Source: Candidatus Krumholzibacteriia bacterium (lineage in GTDB: Bacteria > Krumholzibacteriota > Krumholzibacteriia > LZORAL124-64-63). From it: 5,177 nucleotides of DNA. The translations under genes were made by a program, and so were the position numbers. Positions 1 to 4,783 of this stretch are shown piece after piece (position 1 is the stretch's first letter; each line of letters begins with the position of its first letter). The notes beneath the pieces are model-generated. The model saw nothing but the letters and a program-made list of their open reading frames with translations, made no database searches and was not told the origin of the DNA. Location of the stretch: NCBI GenBank assembly GCA_016744275.1, contig JADGEP010000289.1, positions 1 to 5,177 of the forward strand, in the 5' to 3' direction.

Positions 1-183
1 GCTCACAGCCGCGGCAATGCCTCCCTGAGCGTAATTCGTATTGCTTTCCCGGCTTTCTTTCTTGGTCACAATGCGTACAGAGCCATTTTCGGCCGCCAAC
101 AGGGCAAACTGCAAGCCCGCAATGCCCGTTCCAACGACGAGACACCGGCTGCTGACAATTTCTTCGCTGACTTGAGGAAACAT
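1..183 (-). CDS. nadB: L-aspartate oxidase NadB, N-terminal fragment (runs off left edge)
   Basis: NadB is the flavoenzyme that oxidises L-aspartate to iminoaspartate, the first step of de novo NAD synthesis in the cytoplasm. Only the first 61 codons are in the window. Reading leftwards from the ATG at 183-181, residues 15-24 form the FAD-binding Rossmann motif LVVGTGIAGL (GxGxxG at Gly18, Gly20, Gly23). Residues 47-57 read SNTNYAQGGIA, the NadB form of the second flavin-binding signature; succinate dehydrogenase and fumarate reductase flavoproteins usually have SHT..AQGG instead. A second in-frame ATG lies 15 codons upstream (228-226). I prefer 183 because it leaves a normal 14 residues before the Rossmann strand, but neither start has a strong Shine-Dalgarno. 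The gene is divergent from the lipoprotein gene. Assignment to the fumarate reductase/NadB superfamily is certain; NadB over SdhA rests on the second motif. Confidence 0.88.
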   Translation of the reverse strand, partial: MFPQVSEEIVSSRCLVVGTGIAGLQFALLAAENGSVRIVTKKESRESNTNYAQGGIAAAVS

Positions 184-244
184 GGACCACCACCGGGAAA
201 CAAGAGGAACGAGACGGCACGGGGACATTCTTTGGCCCCGATCT

Positions 245-261
245 TGGTAACCACTGGTAAC
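245..261. repeat. Phased 7-bp direct repeat in the divergent intergenic region
   Basis: TGGTAAC occurs at 245-251 and again at 255-261, so the copies are exactly 10 bp apart, about one helical turn. The first copy is also part of an odd-centred inverted repeat, TGGT-A-ACCA (245-253). AT-rich sequence follows at 262-274. The block sits between the divergent nadB and lipoprotein starts, where an operator could act on either gene. The repeat is seen directly; an operator role is inference, and no known regulator's site is recognised. Confidence 0.35.
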
Positions 262-275
262 AATTTAATCTAAAG

Positions 276-293
276 CGGCTTGGAGATCAGCCG
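276..293. repeat. Short inverted repeat (5-bp stem) in the intergenic region
   Basis: CGGCT at 276-280 is the reverse complement of AGCCG at 289-293, with an 8-base loop between. It lies just beyond the phased repeat, in what is probably the leader of the plus-strand lipoprotein transcript. The stem is short and could be chance in GC-rich DNA. On the plus strand it is followed by AAAAG rather than a T-run, so it does not look like a terminator. Confidence 0.2.
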
Positions 294-345
294 AAAAGTG
301 TCATGGATTTGGCAAACAAACATTCCACTGGGCCATTGGTCCAAC

Positions 346-351
346 GGGAGG
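346..351 (+). promoter_or_regulatory. Ribosome binding site that fixes the lipoprotein start at GTG 360
   Basis: GGGAGG at 346-351 ends 8 bases before the GTG at 360-362, ideal spacing. The in-frame ATG 57 bases upstream (303-305) has no such site, and starting there would put 19 mostly polar or charged residues in front of the signal peptide. Together these choose the GTG start. Confidence 0.75.
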
Positions 352-359
352 AAGAAAAA

Positions 360-929
360 GTGAATTCCCGAGCCTTGTTTCTCATTGCGGCCCTCATGCT
401 GGGCCTGTTCGTCCTGACCGGCTGCAGCACTGACAATAACGAACGACAACGCCTGGTCGCCGAAGCGGACCTCGTCAACGCCGGCGCCCCCATCGTTGTG
501 GCAGCCCTCAACAATAACGGCACACCCGTCACCGACGACGATTTTGTGCCAATCGAGTTCATGAACGTGATGTTCTCGGCCCGGCCGCTTAATGACACCA
601 TGGTCATTCCGGAATATGGAACCTACAGCACGTTCAATGTGACGTCCTATGATCTCGTTTGGGTTCCGGGCAACAACGCACCGGCAGCCCTGACGGATTA
701 CAACGTCTCTCGGGGAAATCTGACGGTGTCGATTCCCGTCAACGACGATATTTCCGCAGCGGTTCTGATTGGCAACTTGAGCATGAAGGGCGAAGCCTGG
801 TTCCCCGGTAGTCCGTTTACCGCTGGGCTTCAGGTCACCTTCTATGGACACGAGTCCGGCAGTGAGCACGAAGTGGCTTTCACCGCTGGCACCACAGTTC
901 AGTTCGTCGCGGTTGTTTCCGACAACTAG
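360..929 (+). CDS. Putative secreted lipoprotein of unknown function, 189 aa precursor
   Basis: Function not recognised. From the GTG start the precursor begins with Asn2-Ser3-Arg4, then a hydrophobic core (about residues 5-19) and the lipobox L19-T-G-C22. Signal peptidase II would therefore cleave before Cys22, giving a lipid-anchored protein of about 168 residues. Cys22 is the only cysteine. Position +2 is Ser, not Asp, so under the E. coli Lol rule it would go to the outer membrane; that rule may not hold here. The mature part has no membrane segment. It alternates short hydrophobic stretches with Asn/Gly/Asp/Pro-rich turns (e.g. SYDLVW 96-101, NLTVSIPV 120-127, TFYGHE 160-165), suggesting an all-beta, perhaps Ig-like, fold. 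The FYGHESG stretch resembles the last strands of small hypothetical lipoproteins I recall from uncultured Gram-negative lineages, but I cannot verify this. It is monocistronic, divergent from nadB and convergent with lpxK. Confidence 0.8.
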   Translation: MNSRALFLIAALMLGLFVLTGCSTDNNERQRLVAEADLVNAGAPIVVAALNNNGTPVTDDDFVPIEFMNVMFSARPLNDTMVIPEYGTYSTFNVTSYDLVWVPGNNAPAALTDYNVSRGNLTVSIPVNDDISAAVLIGNLSMKGEAWFPGSPFTAGLQVTFYGHESGSEHEVAFTAGTTVQFVAVVSDN

Positions 930-943
930 ATTCGGGAGAATCT
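928..943. terminator. Small hairpin between convergent lipoprotein and lpxK genes (weak terminator candidate)
   Basis: AGATTC (928-933) and GAATCT (938-943) form a perfect 6-bp stem around a GGGA loop, starting inside the lipoprotein stop codon. The plus-strand sequence continues TTCCTCCCC, with no proper U-tract, and the stem is AT-rich, so an intrinsic terminator is only a possibility. A second, 4-bp stem AAGC/GCTT lies at 958-969. The 46-bp convergent gap (930-975) is the only place for termination signals of the two transcripts unless they overlap. Confidence 0.3.
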
Positions 944-975
944 TCCTCCCCGCAGCCAAGCGACGGCTTCACGAA

Positions 976-2058
976 CTAGAGGCGCTCTTCGACCAGGTCG
1001 GAGAGCGTTTCGCCGTCCCCCCAGACGATGGCCAGATCGATGATGTAGGCCGGTGTTTCATGGGGCCAGAAGGGCTCCAGCTTAACCCAGTCCTTGGCGG
1101 TCGTCACGATACAGGCGCATCCGGCAGTGGTTGCGGCCCGGCGCACCCGTTCCACCAACGGCCTGGTGTAAGGTGCGTGGTCAGCCAGGCGCACCGCCAG
1201 CGGTGCTGCGGCGCCGAACATTTGCTGCACATTCTCTTCAAATTTTTCGGGCCGGGCGATGCCCGAAACCAGAACCGGCCGCTCCGGTTGTTCCAGCGCT
1301 GCCGCAGATTCGTTGGCGGCGCGACAGGCGAAGGAACGCTGGAAAGTGAAGACCCGACTGCCGCCCGTGCCTGAAGCCGGCATCTCCTCAGAGCATTCCA
1401 GCAACCACACCTGCGCCCGTTGCGCACCCTTCTGCGATTCCCGCCAAGGCCCCAGGGGCACAACTGGTCCCGTCAAGGGAGCAACCTGAAGGCCATCCGG
1501 GGTTTCTTCCAGGCCCCAATGATCAAGAATCACCACATCCAGGTCACGGCCGATGCCAGCTGTCTGGTGGCCATCTTCCAACAGCACCACTTCGGGCAAC
1601 GGTTGCCGTTGCAAAACGTGCCGCAGGCCCTGCGCCCGCACCCGCGCCTGAACCACCGGCCATTGCTGCGGCGCCAGGGCTTGGGCCAGGAGGCGCGCCT
1701 CATCTCCCGCACGCTGGTTGCCGGTATCGACCTCAAGCGGTCCTGCCAGCGGTGAACGGTAGCCCCGCACCAGCACCACGCCAGAGCGACCGCGGGCGGC
1801 CAAATCCTGGGCCAATTGGATCACCACCGGCGTCTTGCCCGTGCCACCCAGCGCCAGATTGCCCACTGAAACAATCAGCGGCCGGCCGGGCGTCTGCGGG
1901 CGAGCAGCAACTCTCTGCGCCACAATGCGATTGTGAACCGCAGCCCAGGTGCGCCCCACAGGCCCCACAGACGGACGCGCGGACGGACCTGCCGCAGAAC
2001 CGCGCCAAAATGAAGTGACCATCTTTTCGGCCCGCGAGCGCCAATCAAGAATCTTCAT
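976..2058 (-). CDS. lpxK: Tetraacyldisaccharide 4'-kinase LpxK (divergent), 360 aa
   Basis: LpxK uses ATP to phosphorylate the 4' position of the tetraacyl disaccharide 1-phosphate, making lipid IVA at the inner face of the cytoplasmic membrane. Visible features: SVGNLALGGTGKTP with Walker A GGTGKTP at residues 71-77; RGY (98-100); AGDEARLLA with the family GDE motif (Asp119); LEDGHQ (160-165) where the family usually has DDGFQH; PLGPWRE (201-207) matching LPAGPLRE; SGIARPEKF (265-273); DHAPY (293-297) at the conserved DHxxF site; TTAKDWVKL (319-327). Length is slightly above the usual 320-350. The start is ATG 2058-2056, preceded by GGAAGG (2072-2067) at 8 bases; it overlaps the acyltransferase stop by 14 bp. 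The frame is open 32 codons further upstream, but only inside the acyltransferase gene. Oddities: altered Walker B-like motif, and a Pro/Gly/Ala-rich, poorly hydrophobic N-terminus (about 19-38) where E. coli LpxK has a hydrophobic helix. Last gene of the operon. Confidence 0.9.
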   Translation of the reverse strand: MKILDWRSRAEKMVTSFWRGSAAGPSARPSVGPVGRTWAAVHNRIVAQRVAARPQTPGRPLIVSVGNLALGGTGKTPVVIQLAQDLAARGRSGVVLVRGYRSPLAGPLEVDTGNQRAGDEARLLAQALAPQQWPVVQARVRAQGLRHVLQRQPLPEVVLLEDGHQTAGIGRDLDVVILDHWGLEETPDGLQVAPLTGPVVPLGPWRESQKGAQRAQVWLLECSEEMPASGTGGSRVFTFQRSFACRAANESAAALEQPERPVLVSGIARPEKFEENVQQMFGAAAPLAVRLADHAPYTRPLVERVRRAATTAGCACIVTTAKDWVKLEPFWPHETPAYIIDLAIVWGDGETLSDLVEERL

Positions 2059-2701
2059 GAGCTGCGCCTTCCACGCCAAAAAAGTCCTGCAACTGACGCC
2101 GGGCCGCACCCAGTTCCGGTTCGCCTCCGTCGCGACTGACGAACATACTCTCACCCCGGTGCATCACCACCCGGCTGAACAGATGCGGCACCACGGTGCG
2201 GTCCCAGGTGCCCAAGACTCGACTGCGTGGCGCTTCGGCCCGCAGCGGAACAATGGGGGCACCACTGAGCCGGCTCAATTGCAACACACCCTCGTTGATC
2301 ATGCCATAGGGACCTTTGGGTCCATCGACGGCCAGACCGATGCTGTTTCCTTTTTCCAGTTCACGTCGCAGGCAGATGAACGCGCGCTTGCCGTCTTCAC
2401 CTGTCGCTCCCCTGGCATAGCCGTAGTCGCGCTTGCCCAGGGTACGGGTCAGGATGTCGCCGTCCGGGCTTTGGCTGACCAAGAGTGACGGACGCATGGG
2501 CCGCACATGCATGATAGCCATCAAAATGTCGCGATGAAGACAGGCAAAAATCAGGGGCTGATTGAGGTCGGAGGGCTGCGGCTCAAATTCGGCCAAGTGG
2601 ACACTGCCTCGCAGAACGCGCCAGGCAACCGGGGCCAGGAGTAATTTCAGAAACTGGAGCGCCACCTCAGGAACCGTTGCCGGCAGCCTGAACCGGAGCA
2701 T
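2045..2701 (-). CDS. DUF374-family lysophospholipid acyltransferase-like protein, probable late lipid A acyltransferase (LpxJ-like), 218 aa
   Basis: Belongs to the DUF374 branch of the LPLAT acyltransferase superfamily, membrane-associated enzymes that move acyl chains onto glycolipids or lysophospholipids. In order: an amphipathic/hydrophobic N-terminal segment (about 13-30), a histidine block LHRDIL (55-60), SQSPDGDIL (76-84), RG (97-98) in a Gly/Lys-rich loop, VDGPKGP (125-131), and PIVPL (149-153). These match the DUF374 pattern of His block, S..DG, RGs, DGP.GP and a final PivPl. The classic HX4D spacing of PlsC-type enzymes is absent (Met61 at His56+5). Established knowledge: a DUF374 member, LpxJ of Campylobacter/Helicobacter, is a late lipid A acyltransferase with non-canonical substrate specificity. 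Position between lpxB and lpxK makes the same role the best inference here. It starts inside the end of lpxB (35-bp overlap) with only a poor Shine-Dalgarno, implying translational coupling. A GTG at 2665-2663 would remove the overlap but lacks a ribosome site. Confidence 0.8.
   Translation of the reverse strand: MLRFRLPATVPEVALQFLKLLLAPVAWRVLRGSVHLAEFEPQPSDLNQPLIFACLHRDILMAIMHVRPMRPSLLVSQSPDGDILTRTLGKRDYGYARGATGEDGKRAFICLRRELEKGNSIGLAVDGPKGPYGMINEGVLQLSRLSGAPIVPLRAEAPRSRVLGTWDRTVVPHLFSRVVMHRGESMFVSRDGGEPELGAARRQLQDFFGVEGAAHEDS
2067..2072 (-). promoter_or_regulatory. Ribosome binding site for lpxK, inside the upstream gene
   Basis: On the minus strand GGAAGG (2072-2067) stands 8 bases before the ATG at 2058-2056. 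It lies within the last codons of the acyltransferase gene and supports the 360-aa LpxK start over longer in-frame readings. Confidence 0.5.
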
Positions 2702-3893
2702 TCTTCTCAGAGGTCGCCGCGGGGCCCTGGGCTTCGATCAGGGACCGGATTTCAAGAGCGGTGCGCTCCCAGACTCCGCTTTCGCCGCAAAGTTGCCGCA
2801 CGCTGCGCACGTCGCCATAAAAAGCCTGGCGTTCAGCGGGCCGAACCAGCCAGCGCAACAGATTGCGAGCCAAAGGCAATGGCGTCGCTTGTTCCTGGAA
2901 GTGTTCACGGATCATGCGGCGATCGAGGATCAGATTGCTCAGACCGATATGAGCCGTGCGCACCAAGCGCCGGGCGACAAAGGCGTTCAAGGCTCCGGTC
3001 CGGTAAACCAGTTCGTGAGGCACTCCGGCCAGGGCGGCCTCGAGACTGGCGGTGCCACTGCAAACCAGGGCCAAGTCCAGACGCGTCATCAGCTCGGGCA
3101 AGGGCTCCTGTGAAATTTCGAAATTTCCATCGAAGACCGAACTGATCGACAGCGGATCCAGGCCCGGTGCGGCACTGACGACAAACTTCAATTCACGGTC
3201 TGGCAGATGCCCCATCACAGCCTGACAGGTCACTTTCAGGACGGGCAACAGGTGGGCCAATTCCTGACGCCGGCTGCCCGGCAGGACCCCGATGGTCAAG
3301 GGTCCTTCCCGGTCATTGAACTTGTGTTCCCGCTTGGCCAGCGATTCTTCGAAGGGAAAACCCTCGCCATAGTCCTCCATCAGCGGATGCCCCATAGGGA
3401 AAACATCAAAGCCGCGGTCATTGAAATAGGAGGTCTCAAAGGGCAGGATCGTGCCCAATCGGTCAACCTTCTGGCGAAAGCCGCCGGTGCGCCAACTGCC
3501 CCAGGCCCAAACCTGCGGCGCGATCAGCCAGAAGACCGGCACACCCAGACTGCGGCTTTGACTCGCCAGTTTTCCATTAAACCCGGGAAAATCGATGGGT
3601 ATGACCAAATCCACGGTCTCGTCAGCCAGGAATTTCCAGATGCGCCGCTGCACCCTGAGGATCGCCGGCAGGGCCGTGGCCACCTCGGCAAAACCCATGA
3701 CGGCCACTTCGGCTGAATCAGCAACAATTTCCACGCCGGTCTCGGCCAACCGCGGACCGCCAAGGGCAGAAATCCGCACCCCGGGAATCAAAGATCGCAG
3801 AGCGGCCACCAAAGCCGCTCCGTACCGATCCCCGCTGGCTTCGCCGCAGGATATGAAGATGTGCGGAGCGCCGTGCTCGCGGGTCGTTTCCAT
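2667..3893 (-). CDS. lpxB: Lipid-A-disaccharide synthase LpxB, 408 aa
   Basis: LpxB is the GT19 glycosyltransferase that condenses UDP-2,3-diacylglucosamine with 2,3-diacylglucosamine 1-phosphate (lipid X) into the beta-1,6 disaccharide. It is a peripheral protein at the inner membrane. Diagnostic motifs in order: GEASGD (17-22), AVMGFAEV, IDFPGFNGKLA (100-110), APQVWAW (125-131), LPFE (150-153), GHPL (168-171), GVLPGSRRQE (212-221), CSGTASLE (278-285). Length is a little over E. coli's 382, from a Gly/Ala-rich C-terminal tail. The C-terminal signature usually reading LPN....VPE.LQ is here LSNLILDRRMIREHFQ (318-333), with Pro-to-Ser and PE-to-RE changes. Start choice: ATG 3893-3891 has GGAG 12 bases upstream, a long spacing. 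The frame also opens at TTG 3911-3909 with no visible ribosome site, adding 6 residues. It is 36 bp after lpxA and its end overlaps the next gene by 35 bp. No LpxI or LpxH gene lies between lpxA and lpxB. Confidence 0.96.
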   Translation of the reverse strand: METTREHGAPHIFISCGEASGDRYGAALVAALRSLIPGVRISALGGPRLAETGVEIVADSAEVAVMGFAEVATALPAILRVQRRIWKFLADETVDLVIPIDFPGFNGKLASQSRSLGVPVFWLIAPQVWAWGSWRTGGFRQKVDRLGTILPFETSYFNDRGFDVFPMGHPLMEDYGEGFPFEESLAKREHKFNDREGPLTIGVLPGSRRQELAHLLPVLKVTCQAVMGHLPDRELKFVVSAAPGLDPLSISSVFDGNFEISQEPLPELMTRLDLALVCSGTASLEAALAGVPHELVYRTGALNAFVARRLVRTAHIGLSNLILDRRMIREHFQEQATPLPLARNLLRWLVRPAERQAFYGDVRSVRQLCGESGVWERTALEIRSLIEAQGPAATSEKNAPVQAAGNGS

Positions 3894-3929
3894 TATGAGC
3901 AACGGCTCCAACGTTGGGCGAACATCCGG

Positions 3930-4751
3930 CTACCTCACGATTCCCCGATCGGACCGGCGAATGAATGCCATCAACTGCTCAACGTGCACATCCAAATTGC
4001 ATTCGGCAGCGATCCGTTCCAAAGCCTGCGTCACATTCAGGCCCGACCGGTACAGCAGGCGGTAAGCGCGCTTCAGATTCAGCACTTCATCGTCGGTGAA
4101 ACCGTTGCGTTTCATGCCGATGCTATTGATGCCCGCCACTTCGATGGGATTGCCCGCAACCTTGATGAACGGCGGCACATCCTGAGGCAGGCGGCTGCCG
4201 CCTCCGACAAAGGCGAACGCCCCGATGCGCACAAACTGGTGCACAGGCGTCAAGCCGCCGATGATGGCGTTGTTCTCCACCTCGACGTGGCCCGCCAGGT
4301 TGACCGCATTGGCCAGCACTGTGTTGTCATGCACGTGGCAATTGTGGGCCACGTGGACATAAGCCATCAGCAGGTTGTCGCTGCCCACCCGAGTGCTTTC
4401 CCCTTCCCCGGTTGCCGGATGAATGGTGCAGTACTCGCGGAAATCGTTGTTCTCACCAATTTCCACAAAGGTGGTTTCCCCGTGAAATTTCTTATCCTGA
4501 GGTTCGCAACCGACGGCGGCCCCATGGAAGAAACGGTTGTTGCGCCCAATGGTGGTCTTGCCGGTTATCAACACCGACGAACCGATGACGCAGTCCGGGC
4601 CCACAACGACCTCAGGCCCAATGACGGCATGGGGCCCGATCTTCACGTTGTGTCCCAATTGGGCAGCCGGATCCACCACCGCTGTGGGGTGAATTTCCGC
4701 TGCAGCTACGGGCCTGGGCCCGACGACTTTATTGGCTTTCATGGAATCCAA
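3930..4751 (-). CDS. lpxA: UDP-N-acetylglucosamine 3-O-acyltransferase LpxA, 273 aa
   Basis: LpxA moves a 3-hydroxyacyl chain from acyl-ACP to the 3-OH of UDP-GlcNAc, the first step of lipid A synthesis, as a cytoplasmic trimer. Residues about 19-185 are hexapeptide repeats of a left-handed beta-helix (e.g. VKIGPHAVIGPEVVVG). The active-site stretch is YVHVAHNC (131-138), with His136 aligning to the E. coli catalytic His125 and His133 to His122; VHQF (170-173) matches His160-Gln161. A helical C-terminal domain ends in RRSDRGIVR, much like E. coli's RSTRGLIR. Gly184 aligns with E. coli Gly173, the acyl-chain ruler position, so by analogy a chain near C14 may be used (inference). The start is TTG 4751-4749, because a strong Shine-Dalgarno sits 6 bases before it; ATG 4742-4740, three codons in, would be 15 bases from that site. 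Lies 25 bp after fabZ. Confidence 0.97.
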   Translation of the reverse strand: MDSMKANKVVGPRPVAAAEIHPTAVVDPAAQLGHNVKIGPHAVIGPEVVVGPDCVIGSSVLITGKTTIGRNNRFFHGAAVGCEPQDKKFHGETTFVEIGENNDFREYCTIHPATGEGESTRVGSDNLLMAYVHVAHNCHVHDNTVLANAVNLAGHVEVENNAIIGGLTPVHQFVRIGAFAFVGGGSRLPQDVPPFIKVAGNPIEVAGINSIGMKRNGFTDDEVLNLKRAYRLLYRSGLNVTQALERIAAECNLDVHVEQLMAFIRRSDRGIVR

Positions 4752-4757
4752 GATACT

Positions 4758-4764
4758 CCTCCTT
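4758..4764 (-). promoter_or_regulatory. Strong ribosome binding site selecting the TTG start of lpxA
   Basis: AAGGAGG (4764-4758 on the minus strand) is a near-perfect anti-16S match. It lies 6 bases before TTG 4751 but 15 before ATG 4742. It occupies most of the 25-bp fabZ-lpxA gap, so LpxA can be initiated independently of FabZ termination. Confidence 0.75.
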
Positions 4765-4769
4765 CAGGG

Positions 4770-4783
4770 CAGCTGATCAGCTG
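4770..4783. repeat. 14-bp perfect palindrome over the fabZ stop codon
   Basis: CAGCTGATCAGCTG reads the same on both strands and spans the fabZ TGA (4779-4777). It contains PvuII-like CAGCTG arms around GATC. With no loop it would make a poor RNA hairpin, and no T-run follows, so it is not a convincing terminator. It could be a protein site or chance. Confidence 0.3.

Noticed and set aside
244..271. Possible sigma-70 promoter for the lipoprotein gene (TTGGTA ... TAATCT)
   Set aside because: The boxes match only 4/6 and 3/6. The better -10 (TTTAAT, 264-269) is only 14 bases from TTGGTA. Too weak to annotate.
303..359. ATG at 303 as an upstream start for the lipoprotein
   Set aside because: No ribosome site before it, and it would place 19 polar/charged residues in front of the signal peptide; GTG 360 has GGGAGG at 8 bases.
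270..959. 229-codon open frame on the minus strand opposite the lipoprotein gene
   Set aside because: It is antisense to a gene with a lipobox and strong ribosome site, has no recognisable motif, and has the composition of a shadow frame.
2059..2154. 32-codon N-terminal extension of LpxK
   Set aside because: It lies wholly within the acyltransferase gene, does not resemble LpxK, and ATG 2058 has its own ribosome site.
844..2488. Several plus-strand open frames of 70-180 codons across lpxK and the acyltransferase
   Set aside because: All overlap confidently identified minus-strand genes, overlap each other in different frames, and show no motifs or ribosome sites.
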